Below are positions 38,371-47,555 of a stretch of 64,000 nt of DNA, in pieces. Source of the stretch: Xylophilus ampelinus. GTDB lineage: Bacteria > Pseudomonadota > Gammaproteobacteria > Burkholderiales > Burkholderiaceae_C. The translations under genes were made by a program, and so were the position numbers. A model generated the notes under the pieces. That model was not told where the DNA came from, did not search any database, and worked only from the letters and a program-made list of their open reading frames with translations. The stretch spans positions 78,060 to 142,059 of the forward strand of contig NZ_CABFMN010000117.1 of the NCBI RefSeq assembly GCF_901875635.1, written 5' to 3'. Positions within the stretch are counted from its first letter, which is position 1; the number at the start of each line of letters is the position of its first letter.

Positions 38371-41163
38371 TCAATGGGCCTGGTCCCAGTTCGGCCCGAC
38401 GCCGATCTCGGCCAGCAGCGGGACCTTCAGGTCGGCCACGCCGGCCATGAGGCGCGGGATCTCGGCGCGCACCCAGTCGACTTCCGCCTCCGGCACCTCG
38501 AAGACCAGTTCGTCGTGCACCTGCATGATCATCTTGGTGCCGCGCCGCTCGGCGTCGAGCACGGCCTGCACCTTGTTCATGCTGAGCTTGATGAGGTCGG
38601 CCGCCGTGCCCTGCATCGGCGCGTTGATGGCCGCGCGCTCGGCGCCGCCGCGGCGCGGGCCGTTGGGCGAGTTGATCTCGGGCAGGTAGAGGCGCCGGCC
38701 GAACACGGTCTCGACATAGCCGCGCTCCTTGGCGCTGGCCCGCGTCTCGTCCATGTAGTGCTTCACGCCCGGGTAGCGCGCGAAGTAGCGGTCGATGTAG
38801 CTCTTGGCCGCGGTGTTGTCGATGCCGAGGTTGCGCGCCAGGCCGTAACTGCTCATGCCGTAGATGAGGCCGAAGTTGATGACCTTGGCATAGCGCCGCT
38901 GCTCGCTGCTCACCTGCTCGGGCGGCAGGCCGAACACTTCGGCGGCGGTGGCGCGGTGCACGTCCATGCCCTCGGTGAATGCGCGCAGCAGCGCCTCGTC
39001 GCCGCTGATGTGGGCCATGATGCGCAGCTCGATCTGCGAATAGTCGGCGCTGGCGATCACATGGCCCGGCGGTGCGACGAAGGCCTCGCGCACGCGCCGG
39101 CCCTCGGCCGTGCGGATCGGGATGTTCTGCAGGTTGGGGTCGTTGCTCGACAGCCGCCCCGTCACCGCCACCGCCTGCGCGTAGTGCGTGTGCACGCGCC
39201 CGGTGCGCGGGTTGGCGAGCTGGCCCAGCTTGTCGGTGTAGGTGCCCTTGAGCTTGGACAGGCCGCGGTGCTCCAGGATCTTGGCCGGCAGCGGGTAGTC
39301 CTCGGCCAGCTTCTCGAGCACTTCCTCGTCGGTGCTGGGCGCGCCGCTGGGCGTTTTCTTCACCACCGGAAGGCCCAGCTTGTTGAAGAAGATGTCGCCG
39401 ATCTGCTTCGGGCTGCCGAGGTTGAAGGGCTGGCCCGCGATGTCGTAGGCCTCCTGCTCCAGCGCCAGGATGCGCTTGCCCAGGTCGTTGCTTTGCGCTG
39501 CGAGCGTGGGCGCATCGATGAGCACGCCGTTGCGCTCGATGCGATAGAGCGACTCGCTGCTCTCCATCTCGAGTTCGTAGATGAAACGCAGCTTCTCGTC
39601 GGCTTGCAGCTGCGGCCACAGCACGCGGTGCACGTCCAGCGTCTGGTCGCTGTCCTCGCACGAGTATTCGGCCGCCTTGTCGATCGCGACCTGGCTGAAC
39701 GGGATCTGGTGCGCGCCCTTGCCGCACAGGTCCTCGTAGTCGATGCCGCTGCGGCCGAGGTGGCGCTCGGCCAGGCTGGCGAGGCCGTGCGGCTTGTGCA
39801 CTTCGAGCACGTAGCTTTGCAGCATGGTGTCGTGCGCGTAGCCCTGCACCTCGATGCCGTGGTTGGCGAACACGTGGCGGTCGTACTTGACGTGCTGGCC
39901 GAGCTTCTTCTTCGCGCCGTTCTCCAGCCAGGGCTTCAGGCGCGCCAGCACTTCGTCGCGTGGCAACTGCTCGGGCGCGTCGGGGTAGTTGTGCGTGAGC
40001 GGGATGTACGCCGCCTCGCCGGGCTGGACGCTGAAGCTGATGCCCACGATCTCGGCGCGCATTTCGTCCAGCGAGGTGGTCTCGGTGTCGATCGCGGCCA
40101 GCTCGGCCGACTCCAGCCGGGCCAGCCAGGTGTCGAACTGCTCCCAGGTGAAGATCGTGTCGTAGGCCAGGTTGGTGGCGCGCGCGGCCGCCGCCACCTC
40201 GAAGCCTTCGAGCAGGCCGGTGCCGCCCTCCGGGCCGCCGCGCGCCTTGTTCTCCTCCACGAGCTCGGGCGGCACCTCGTGCGCCTGCAGCGTCTTGACC
40301 AGGCTCTTGAAGCCGTACTGCTCGTAGAAGACCTTGAGCGCCTCGGTGTCCTGCTCGCGGATGGCCAACGCCTCGAGCGAGGGCAGGCCGGGCACGTGGC
40401 CGTCGAGTTCGCAATCGGTGCGGATGGTCACCAGGCGTCGCGACAGCGGCAGCTGGTCGAGCGCCTTGCGCAGGTTCTCGCCGGCCTGGCCCTTGATCTC
40501 GCCGGCGGCGGCGATCAGCGCGTCGAGCGAGCCGTACTGTGCAAGCCACTTGGCGGCCGTCTTGGGGCCGACCTTGTCGACGCCGGGCACGTTGTCGACC
40601 GCGTCGCCCACCAGCGTCTGGTAGTCGATCATCAGCGAAGGCGGCACGCCGAATTCGGCCGTCACGCCGGCCACGTCGCGGCGCTTGCCGTTCATGGTGT
40701 CGATGATCGTGATGTGCTCGTCCACGAGCTGCGACAGGTCCTTGTCGCCGCTGGACACGATCACTTCCACGCCCTGCGCGGCGCCGGTGCGCGCCAGGGT
40801 GCCGATCACGTCGTCGGCCTCGACGTCGGGCACGCTGAGTACCGGCCAGCCTAGCAGCTGCACGACCTGGTGGATGGGCTCGATCTGCGTGCGCAGGTCG
40901 TCCGGCATGGGCGAGCGGTTGGCCTTGTAGGCGGGGTACCAGTCGTCGCGGAAGGTCTTGCCGGGCGCGTCGAAGATGCAGGCCACGTAGTCGGCCCGGA
41001 CCTCACGCCGCAGCGCCTGCATCATGTTGATCATTCCGCGGATGGCGCCGGTGGCCGGGCTCCTGCTGTCGCCGGGCACCGCGCGCAGGTCGGGCATGGC
41101 ATGGAACGCGCGGTAAAGGTAGCTCGATCCGTCGACGAGCAGCAGCGTTTTCTTGTCGGTCAT
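38371..41163 (-). CDS. polA: DNA polymerase I
   Basis: This 930-residue protein has all three domains. The 5'-3' exonuclease (about 1-290) shows VEADDVIGTLA and SSGDKDLSQLV. The 3'-5' proofreading exonuclease (about 330-520) keeps AAIDTETTSLD, so it is probably active. The polymerase domain (about 560-930) has motif A ADYSQIELRIMAH, motif B VINFGLIYGMSSYGLA and motif C QVHDELVFE. The enzyme fills gaps and removes RNA primers. The ATG at 41163 (MTDKKTLLLVDGSS) is standard. It is divergent from the DUF2782 gene. Confidence 0.98.
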   Translation of the reverse strand: MTDKKTLLLVDGSSYLYRAFHAMPDLRAVPGDSRSPATGAIRGMINMMQALRREVRADYVACIFDAPGKTFRDDWYPAYKANRSPMPDDLRTQIEPIHQVVQLLGWPVLSVPDVEADDVIGTLARTGAAQGVEVIVSSGDKDLSQLVDEHITIIDTMNGKRRDVAGVTAEFGVPPSLMIDYQTLVGDAVDNVPGVDKVGPKTAAKWLAQYGSLDALIAAAGEIKGQAGENLRKALDQLPLSRRLVTIRTDCELDGHVPGLPSLEALAIREQDTEALKVFYEQYGFKSLVKTLQAHEVPPELVEENKARGGPEGGTGLLEGFEVAAAARATNLAYDTIFTWEQFDTWLARLESAELAAIDTETTSLDEMRAEIVGISFSVQPGEAAYIPLTHNYPDAPEQLPRDEVLARLKPWLENGAKKKLGQHVKYDRHVFANHGIEVQGYAHDTMLQSYVLEVHKPHGLASLAERHLGRSGIDYEDLCGKGAHQIPFSQVAIDKAAEYSCEDSDQTLDVHRVLWPQLQADEKLRFIYELEMESSESLYRIERNGVLIDAPTLAAQSNDLGKRILALEQEAYDIAGQPFNLGSPKQIGDIFFNKLGLPVVKKTPSGAPSTDEEVLEKLAEDYPLPAKILEHRGLSKLKGTYTDKLGQLANPRTGRVHTHYAQAVAVTGRLSSNDPNLQNIPIRTAEGRRVREAFVAPPGHVIASADYSQIELRIMAHISGDEALLRAFTEGMDVHRATAAEVFGLPPEQVSSEQRRYAKVINFGLIYGMSSYGLARNLGIDNTAAKSYIDRYFARYPGVKHYMDETRASAKERGYVETVFGRRLYLPEINSPNGPRRGGAERAAINAPMQGTAADLIKLSMNKVQAVLDAERRGTKMIMQVHDELVFEVPEAEVDWVRAEIPRLMAGVADLKVPLLAEIGVGPNWDQAH

Positions 41164-41271
41164 TGGGGCATTTTGCCGCCTCCGACCCAGCAGCTTCGGC
41201 GCATTCGACAGACAGGGCCGAGGCGCGCACGCTGACAGCGAGGGCATCGGCCCGCACCTACAATCTCGCGC

Positions 41272-41640
41272 ATGAGCTCCAACCGATTCGCCCCCCTGCG
41301 CACGGCCCTGCTGGCGCTGGGCTGTCTCCTGCCCCTGGCTTCCGTCCACGCCCAGGCGGCCGCGCAGCCCGCGGCGCAACCGGCAGCACCGGCAGGCGAC
41401 CCGGAGGCGCTCGATGGCCGCCGCAACCAGAAGATCGAACACCTGCGCACCGAGGATTCGGGCGCCCGCGTCGACGAGACGCGCTACGGCGGCCGCACCC
41501 AGCAGATCACCGTGACGCCCAAGAACGGCGCCGCCGCCTACGAGGTGCTGCCCAGCGACGGCCAGCGCCAGGGGCGCAACCAGTCGGAATCCGGACCCAG
41601 CGGCAATGGCCCGCGCGTCTGGAACGTCCTCAAGTTCTGA
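41272..41640 (+). CDS. DUF2782-type secreted protein
   Basis: This 122-residue protein has a signal peptide (ALLALGCLLPLASVHAQ) and a short basic mature part with the pattern NQKIEHLRTEDSGARVDETRYGG, which I associate with DUF2782, a betaproteobacterial family encoded between polA and thrB. It begins just after the divergent polA, and thrB starts 9 bp after its stop, so the two are co-transcribed. Function unknown. Confidence 0.75.
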   Translation: MSSNRFAPLRTALLALGCLLPLASVHAQAAAQPAAQPAAPAGDPEALDGRRNQKIEHLRTEDSGARVDETRYGGRTQQITVTPKNGAAAYEVLPSDGQRQGRNQSESGPSGNGPRVWNVLKF

Positions 41641-41649
41641 CGGTCCGCG

Positions 41650-42744
41650 GTGGCGGTCTTCACTGAAGTCGGGCCTGAAGAGGCCGGTGCCCTGCTGCGG
41701 CGACTGGGGCTGGGCGAGCTGCACAGCCTGCGCGGCATCGAGGGCGGCATCGAGAACACCAATTACTTCGCAAGCACCGACCAGGGCGATTACGTCCTGA
41801 CGCTGTTCGAGCGACTGAGCTTCGCCCAGCTGCCGTACTACCTGTGCCTGATGAAGCACCTGGCCGACGCCGGCCTGCCGGTGCCGGCGCCCGCAGCCGA
41901 CCCGGCCCAGGCACCGATCGTGGCCGACGGCACCCATCCGCTCGAAGTGCCAGTTGACGCGCCCTGCGCGCTGCTGCACACCGTGGCCGGCAAGCCGGCC
42001 GCCGTGGTGCAGCGCCTTTCGGGCCGCAGTGAGCTGGCGCCCGGCGTGGCGCACTGCCGCGAACTGGGTGCCTTGCTGGCCCGCATGCACCTGGCGGCGC
42101 GCGACTTCCCGCGCATCCAGCCCAACCTGCGCGGGCTGCCCTGGTGGAACGACACCGCGCCGGTGGTCATGCCCCATCTCGATGCGGCCCAGGCCGCCCT
42201 GCTCGCGGGCGAGTTGGCCTACCAGAACCATGTGGCGGCCTCGGCCGCCTACGCCGCGTTGCCGCGCGGCCCGGTGCATGCCGACCTGTTCCGCGACAAC
42301 GCCATGTTCGCGATCGACGAGGGCACCGACGCCCCGCCGCGCCTCACGGGCGTGTTCGACTTCTACTTCGCCGGCACCGACACCTGGCTCTTCGACCTGG
42401 CCGTGTGCCTGAACGACTGGGCCATCGACCTGCCGACCGGCGTGCCCGATGCCGGGCGCAGCGCCGCCCTGCTCGCGGCCTACGAAACAGTACGCCCGCT
42501 GACCCGCGCCGAGCGCGAACTACTGCCCGCCATGCTGCGCGCCGCTGCCCTGCGCTTCTGGATCTCGCGCCTGTGGGACTTCCACCTGCCGCGCGAGGCC
42601 AGCATGCTCAAGCCCCACGACCCGGCGCATTTCGAGCGCGTGCTGCGCCAGCGGGCGCACGCCCCGGTGCGCGTCGCGTCCACAGAGGTGGCCGAGGCGG
42701 CTGAAGGCGCCGAAGCCGCCGAACAGGCTGCGGAGCCGGCCTGA
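41650..42744 (+). CDS. thrB: Homoserine kinase (ThrB, choline/ethanolamine-kinase fold)
   Basis: This 364-residue protein is the aminoglycoside-phosphotransferase-fold homoserine kinase (ThrB type II) of proteobacteria. Motifs are [12 protein letters not shown] near residue 27, the catalytic loop [12 protein letters not shown] near residue 213, and the metal-binding Asp in GVFDFYFAG near residue 238. It phosphorylates homoserine in threonine synthesis. The start is GTG at 41650, 9 bp after the preceding stop. The last 30 residues are a repetitive Ala/Glu-rich tail ([16 protein letters not shown]). Confidence 0.94.
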   Translation: MAVFTEVGPEEAGALLRRLGLGELHSLRGIEGGIENTNYFASTDQGDYVLTLFERLSFAQLPYYLCLMKHLADAGLPVPAPAADPAQAPIVADGTHPLEVPVDAPCALLHTVAGKPAAVVQRLSGRSELAPGVAHCRELGALLARMHLAARDFPRIQPNLRGLPWWNDTAPVVMPHLDAAQAALLAGELAYQNHVAASAAYAALPRGPVHADLFRDNAMFAIDEGTDAPPRLTGVFDFYFAGTDTWLFDLAVCLNDWAIDLPTGVPDAGRSAALLAAYETVRPLTRAERELLPAMLRAAALRFWISRLWDFHLPREASMLKPHDPAHFERVLRQRAHAPVRVASTEVAEAAEGAEAAEQAAEPA

Positions 42745-42748
42745 CGCC

Positions 42749-43546
42749 ATGAAGCTGCTGCTCGTCGCGCCCCGCACCGGCGCCCAGTGGGTGCGCGAAG
42801 GTTTGCAGACCTTCCGCCGGGCGCCGATGGCCTTTTTCTCGCTCTTCATGCTGTTCATGTCGGCCATCGCGCTGCTGTCGCGCGTGCCGGTCATCGGCGG
42901 CGCGCTGGCCGTGGCGCTGGCGCCCGCCAGCACGCTGGCCCTGATGGCTGCCGCCGAGCAGGCCAGCCGCCTGCCGCCCGGCCGCGTCACGCCGGATGGA
43001 CGACCTGTCACCGCAGTGTTGTTCATGTCGGCGCTGGGCGCAGTGCGCAGCCGGGTGCGGCCTCTTGTGGCGCTGGGCGCGCTGTACGGCATCGCCGTGA
43101 CGCTGGCCGGCCTGCTCGCCACCGCGATCGCGGGCGACCCGATGGCCGGTGCCTTCGATGCGCAGGGCGCGCCCAAGGCCGACGTCATCCAGAGCGCCGG
43201 CTTCCAGTTCGCGATGCTGCTGCGCATGGCGCTGTACCTGCCGGTCGCGCTGGCCTTCTGGCATGCGCCCGCACTGGTTCACTGGCACGCGGTGCCCCCC
43301 GTCAAGAGCCTGTTCTTCAGCCTGGTGACCTGCGTGCGCAACTTCGGCGCGATGGCGGTCTACGGCCTGGTGTGGTTCGCCGTGGTGCTGGCGGGCAGCA
43401 TCGTGCTGTCGCTCGTGGCCAGCGTCGCGATGGCGGCCGCGGGCAGCGTGGGCGTGGCGGTGCTGGTGGGCGGCTCCTTCGTGCTCACCGCCATGTTCCT
43501 GACCTCGACCTGGTTCAGCTTCCGCGACTGCTTCCAGGCCGATTGA
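42749..43546 (+). CDS. BPSS1780-type integral membrane protein
   Basis: This 265-residue protein has about six hydrophobic segments and starts MKLLLVAPRTGAQWVREGLQTF, the usual beginning of the BPSS1780 family in Burkholderiales. Function is unknown. It begins 4 bp after thrB, in the conserved order DUF2782, thrB, BPSS1780-like. The ATG at 42749 fits the family. It is convergent with uvrD, 16 bp apart. Confidence 0.85.
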   Translation: MKLLLVAPRTGAQWVREGLQTFRRAPMAFFSLFMLFMSAIALLSRVPVIGGALAVALAPASTLALMAAAEQASRLPPGRVTPDGRPVTAVLFMSALGAVRSRVRPLVALGALYGIAVTLAGLLATAIAGDPMAGAFDAQGAPKADVIQSAGFQFAMLLRMALYLPVALAFWHAPALVHWHAVPPVKSLFFSLVTCVRNFGAMAVYGLVWFAVVLAGSIVLSLVASVAMAAAGSVGVAVLVGGSFVLTAMFLTSTWFSFRDCFQAD

Positions 43547-43562
43547 GGCGCCGGCCCCCGCG

Positions 43563-45956
43563 TCAGACCGGCGTGAGCTTGGCCACGCTCAGTGCCAGCC
43601 ACTTGATGCCGTGGCGGCCGAACTTGATCTGCGCGCGCGCATCGTCGCCCGTGCCTTCGAGCGCCAGCACCGCGCCTTCGCCGAACTTGTTGTGGAAGAC
43701 CTGCATGCCGATGCGCAGTCCGTGCGACGGGGCGCTTTTCTGCGGCACGGGCGCCGTCGTCGCACCGCTGTAATAGGAGCCGAATCCGCCTCCAGCGCCC
43801 GCCCCGCCTGCGCGACCAGCTATCGAATTCATAGCGCCGCCGGCGAACTGGCCGAAGCCCGGGTTCTTGGGCGTGAGCCACTTGAGCGCGCCCTCGGGCA
43901 GTTCGTCGAAGAAGCGGCTCTTGAGGTTGTAGCGGGTCTGGCCGTGCAGCATGCGCGTCTGCGAATGGCTCAGGTACAGGCGCTGGCGCGCGCGCGTGAT
44001 CGCCACGTACATCAGGCGGCGCTCCTCCTCCAGGCTCTCGTGGTCGCTCATGGAGTTCTCGTGCGGGAAGAGGCCCTCTTCTAGGCCGGTGATGAACACC
44101 ACGTCGAACTCCAGGCCCTTGGCGGCGTGCACCGTCATGAGCTGCACCGCGTCCTGCCCGGCCTGGGCCTGGTTGTCGCCGGATTCGAGCGCGGCGTGCG
44201 TGAGGAAGGCGGCCAGCGGGCTGAGCGTCTCGCCCGTCTCGGCGTCGGGCGCCAGGGGTTCGTCGAGCACGGGCTGCGAGGGATCGAGGCCCTGGCTCGC
44301 GGGCGACTGGCGCAGTTCATCCACTGGGAGCGCCACGGCATCGCGCCCGAAGCCTTCCTGCGTGACGAAGCTCTCGGCCGCGTTGACCAGTTCCTCCAGG
44401 TTCTCCAGCCGGTCGGCGCCTTCGCGGTCGGCCTTGTAGTGCTCGATCAGGCCGCTGGCGTCGAGCACGAGGTCGATGATCTCCTTGAGCGACAGGCCCT
44501 GCGTCTGCTCGCGCAGCACGTCGATCTTGGCGACGAAGGCGGCCAGGTTGGCGCCCGCCTTGCCGCTCATGCCTTCCACCGCCTTGTAGAGCGAGGCGCC
44601 GCGCGCGCGGGCCGTGTCCTGCAATACCTCGATGCTGCGCGCGCCGATGCCGCGCGGCGGGAAGTTCACCACGCGCAGGAAGCTGGTGTCGTCGCCGGGG
44701 TTCTCCAGCAGGCGCAGGTAGGCCAGCGCGTGCTTGATCTCGGCGCGCTCGAAGAAGCGCAGCCCGCCGTACACGCGGTACGGCACGGCGGCGTTGAAGA
44801 GCGCGGTCTCGATCACGCGGCTCTGCGCATTGCTGCGGTAGAGCACGGCGATCTCCTTGCGGTCGATGCCGTCGCGCACCAGCTGGCGCATCTCCTCGAC
44901 CATCCACTGCGCCTCGGCGAAATCGCTGGTCGACTCGTACACGCGCACCGGCTCGCCCGGCCCCTGGTCCGTGCGCAGATTCTTGCCCAGGCGCTTGGTG
45001 TTGCGGCTGATGAGTTCATTGGCGGAGTCGAGGATGTTGCTGAAGCTGCGGTAGTTCTGCTCCAGCTTGATCTGGTGGTGCACGTCGAACTCGCGCACGA
45101 AGTCGCTCATGTTGCCCACACGCGCACCGCGGAAGGCGTAGATGCTCTGGTCGTCGTCGCCCACCGCCAGCACGCTGTTCGGGCCGGGCACGAAGCGGCC
45201 ATCGACCGTGTGGCCGGCCAGCATCTTGATCCAGGCGTACTGCAGGCGGTTGGTGTCCTGGAACTCGTCGATCAGGATGTGGCGAAAGCGCCGGTGGTAG
45301 TGCTCGCGCACCGGATCGTTGTCGCGCAGCAGCTCGTAGCTGCGCAGCATCAGCTCGCCGAAGTCGACCACGCCTTCGCGCTGGCACTGCTCCTCGTAGA
45401 GCTGGTAGAGCTCGATCTTCTTGCGGTCGTCCTCGCTCCTGGCCTCGATGTCGCGCGGGCGCAGGCCGTCTTCCTTGGCACCGGCGATGAACCACTGCGT
45501 CTGCTTGGCGGGGAAGCGCTCGTCATCGACGTTGAACTGCTTCATCAGCCGCTTGATGGCCGAGAGCTGGTCCTGCGTGTCCAGGATCTGGAAGCTCTGC
45601 GGCAGGCCCGCCAGCTTCCAGTGCGCGCGCAGAAAGCGGTTGCACAGGCCGTGGAAGGTGCCGATCCACATGCCACGCACATTCACCGGCAGCAGCGCCG
45701 ACAGGCGCGTCATCATTTCCTTGGCCGCCTTGTTGGTGAAGGTCACGGCCAGCACGCCGCCCGGCGAGACCTGCCCGGTCGACAGCAGCCAGGCGATGCG
45801 GGTGGTGAGCACGCGCGTCTTGCCCGAGCCGGCGCCCGCCAGGATGAGCGCGTTGCCCTCGGGCAGCGTGACGGCGGCGCGCTGCTCGTCGTTCAGGGTG
45901 GCAAGGAGGGGGGAATCGGCCGCGGCGGGCCCGGCATCGTGGCCAGGAAAGGACAT
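43563..45956 (-). CDS. uvrD: DNA helicase II (UvrD)
   Basis: This 797-residue SF1A helicase has all motifs: I AGAGSGKTRVL near residue 42, II DEFQDTN, III GDDDQSIYAFRGA, IV LEQNYRS, V TVHAAKGLEFD and VI VAITRARQRLYL. It unwinds DNA in mismatch and excision repair. Near the C-terminus, residues about 708-726 (AMNSIAGRAGGAG...) are coded by an in-frame copy of the dispersed palindromic repeat (43781-43835); this is a linker before the small C-terminal Tudor-like domain (HGLRIGMQVFHNKFGEGAVLALEG). Length is otherwise normal. Confidence 0.95.
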   Translation of the reverse strand: MSFPGHDAGPAAADSPLLATLNDEQRAAVTLPEGNALILAGAGSGKTRVLTTRIAWLLSTGQVSPGGVLAVTFTNKAAKEMMTRLSALLPVNVRGMWIGTFHGLCNRFLRAHWKLAGLPQSFQILDTQDQLSAIKRLMKQFNVDDERFPAKQTQWFIAGAKEDGLRPRDIEARSEDDRKKIELYQLYEEQCQREGVVDFGELMLRSYELLRDNDPVREHYHRRFRHILIDEFQDTNRLQYAWIKMLAGHTVDGRFVPGPNSVLAVGDDDQSIYAFRGARVGNMSDFVREFDVHHQIKLEQNYRSFSNILDSANELISRNTKRLGKNLRTDQGPGEPVRVYESTSDFAEAQWMVEEMRQLVRDGIDRKEIAVLYRSNAQSRVIETALFNAAVPYRVYGGLRFFERAEIKHALAYLRLLENPGDDTSFLRVVNFPPRGIGARSIEVLQDTARARGASLYKAVEGMSGKAGANLAAFVAKIDVLREQTQGLSLKEIIDLVLDASGLIEHYKADREGADRLENLEELVNAAESFVTQEGFGRDAVALPVDELRQSPASQGLDPSQPVLDEPLAPDAETGETLSPLAAFLTHAALESGDNQAQAGQDAVQLMTVHAAKGLEFDVVFITGLEEGLFPHENSMSDHESLEEERRLMYVAITRARQRLYLSHSQTRMLHGQTRYNLKSRFFDELPEGALKWLTPKNPGFGQFAGGAMNSIAGRAGGAGAGGGFGSYYSGATTAPVPQKSAPSHGLRIGMQVFHNKFGEGAVLALEGTGDDARAQIKFGRHGIKWLALSVAKLTPV
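43781..43835. repeat. Dispersed palindromic repeat, copy 7, in frame inside uvrD
   Basis: The core GCTATCGAATTCATAGC is at 43819-43835, identical to copy 3, and the arm (GAATCCGCCTCCAGCGCCC, GCCCCGCCTGCGCGACCA) precedes it. In the uvrD frame it reads AMNSIAGRAGGAGAGGG, a flexible linker. Confidence 0.88.
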
Positions 45957-46016
45957 CCCGGCATTGTAGGAACGCGGGGTCGTCGGCGCCCACTGCTCCG
46001 AGCAAGCCTCGGGCGC

Positions 46017-46463
46017 TCAGGCGCCGAGCTTGAACGCGCCCTTCATCACGGCGGAGTGCCCCGGAAAGGAGCAGAAGAAGGTGTAGGACTCGCCGGCCTT
46101 GAGCTTGGCGACATCGACCGCCACGGTGTCGCTCTGGCCCGGACCGACGACCTTGGTGTGGGCCAGCACGCGCGCATCGCCCGCCTTGACGTACTGGTTG
46201 GCCAGGCCCGCGGCCACGCCGTCGGCGGCCACGGCCTGGACGTCGGCCGTCTTCGCCAGCACCCAGTTGTGGCCCATGGCCTGGATCGGTAGCTTGCCAG
46301 CGTGCCTGATCTGCACGCTGAAGCTCTTGCAATCCTTGGGAACGACGATTTCCTTCTTGTCGAACTGCATGGCGTCGTTGCCTTCGACGGTGATGGCGCA
46401 ATCGGCGGCCTGGGCGGCGACGCAGGCCACGGCGAGGCAAGCGGCGATGAGCGGGGACTTCAT
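46017..46463 (-). CDS. Azurin
   Basis: This 148-residue periplasmic blue copper protein has a signal peptide ([19 protein letters not shown]) and the mature start [16 protein letters not shown]. Copper ligands are visible: His in AMGHNW, then Cys, His and Met in [14 protein letters not shown]; the disulfide pair is DC...KDC. Azurin shuttles electrons to nitrite reductase or cytochrome oxidase under low oxygen. It is divergent from ompW with an FNR-like site between them. Start at 46463; longer upstream frames are not conserved. Confidence 0.94.
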   Translation of the reverse strand: MKSPLIAACLAVACVAAQAADCAITVEGNDAMQFDKKEIVVPKDCKSFSVQIRHAGKLPIQAMGHNWVLAKTADVQAVAADGVAAGLANQYVKAGDARVLAHTKVVGPGQSDTVAVDVAKLKAGESYTFFCSFPGHSAVMKGAFKLGA

Positions 46464-46555
46464 GGTGCGGTGTTCCTTGATGACGTTGGAGGCCAGCCAC
46501 CCCTCGGGCGGCGGTGGCGCTGCGGCGATTCTGGGTGGGGCCTGCAAGCGCGTTC

Positions 46556-46569
46556 ATGACCTGGATCAA
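46556..46569. promoter_or_regulatory. Possible ANR/FNR box between azurin and ompW
   Basis: ATGAC-CTGG-ATCAA resembles the FNR/ANR consensus TTGAT-N4-ATCAA: the right half is perfect and the left half matches at three of five positions. It lies about 93 bp from the azurin ATG and 110 bp from the ompW ATG. Both genes are FNR-regulated in some other bacteria. Support is moderate only. Confidence 0.35.
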
Positions 46570-46678
46570 GGGCAGATGCCACGCCGGCGCGGCCCCGACA
46601 CAGCTTGCGCGCCCTCAAGGACGGCGTGGAGCGCGCGTCCCACACTGGCCCGGTACATCAACCACAGCACTCGATGCC

Positions 46679-47347
46679 ATGACACTGCTTTCCCAGTTCA
46701 CTCGCCTTGCCACACCGCTCGCGCTGGCCGCCGCCCTGCTCGCTCCTTCCGCCCAGGCACAGACCGCCGACACCCAGGGCCCGTGGCTCGTCCGCCTGCG
46801 TGCCGTGCGGCTGGACATGGCCAACAAGTCCGACGCCATCCCCTCGCTGGCCGTGCCGCAGAACGCCATCACGGTGAACGACAAGACCATCCCCGAAGTG
46901 GACGTGAGCTACTTCTTCACGCCGAACATCGCGGCCGAGCTCGTGCTCACGGTGCCCCAGAAGCAGCGCGTGACGGTGCAGCAAAGCGCCCTGGGCGGCC
47001 CGACCGACATCGGCAGCTTCAAGCACCTGCCGCCCACGCTGATGCTGCAGTACCACTTCCGGCCCGACGCCACGGTGCGGCCCTACGTCGGCGCCGGCAT
47101 CAACTACACGCGCCTGAGCGGCGTGAACCTCTACGTGCCGACCGTCGGCCGGCTGGACCTCGACCGCAACAGCTGGGGCCTGGCCGTGGGCGGCGGCGTC
47201 GACATCGCGCTGGCGAAGAACTGGTTCCTGAACTTCGACGTCAAGAAGGTACAGATCCGTTCCGATGTCAAGCTGGGCGCGCAGAAGGTGTCGCAGGTGA
47301 AGGTCGACCCCTGGCTGTTCGGCGTGGGCGTGGGCTACCGCTTCTAG
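46679..47347 (+). CDS. ompW: Outer membrane protein OmpW
   Basis: This 222-residue outer-membrane protein has a signal peptide ending SAQAQ and the OmpW core, an eight-stranded barrel: [12 protein letters not shown] near residue 35, [21 protein letters not shown] near residue 70, [11 protein letters not shown] and [12 protein letters not shown], ending in GVGVGYRF with a C-terminal Phe for BAM recognition. OmpW barrels form a narrow hydrophobic channel. The ATG at 46679 is right for the signal peptide. It is divergent from azurin. Confidence 0.93.
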   Translation: MTLLSQFTRLATPLALAAALLAPSAQAQTADTQGPWLVRLRAVRLDMANKSDAIPSLAVPQNAITVNDKTIPEVDVSYFFTPNIAAELVLTVPQKQRVTVQQSALGGPTDIGSFKHLPPTLMLQYHFRPDATVRPYVGAGINYTRLSGVNLYVPTVGRLDLDRNSWGLAVGGGVDIALAKNWFLNFDVKKVQIRSDVKLGAQKVSQVKVDPWLFGVGVGYRF

Positions 47348-47429
47348 GCCGCGCCGCGGCAGGCGCCATAGCGGCGCCCGTATGACCACCATACAGGCGG
47401 GGCCAAAGCCCCCTGCCCTACACTCGGTC

Positions 47430-47461
47430 ACCGGGCCCAAGTTTCTTGCGCCCGGTTTTTT
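47430..47461 (+). terminator. Rho-independent terminator after ompW
   Basis: A 7-bp stem ACCGGGC / GCCCGGT (47430-47436, 47450-47456) with a long loop is followed by a T-run. It lies 83 bp after the ompW stop and 95 bp before the guaC ATG. An attenuator for guaC is a less likely alternative. Confidence 0.8.
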
Positions 47462-47555
47462 GTGGCCGCCGCACTGCCGGGCGGGCCGCGGAACCGGCCA
47501 GGCCAAGCGCTCCATCGTTCGCCGTCAACGACCTTCATCAAGGAGAGCTTGGGTC

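Noticed and set aside
47348..47555. Purine riboswitch upstream of guaC
   Set aside because: The only structure is a simple stem with T-run that fits an ompW terminator; conserved purine-riboswitch loops were not seen.
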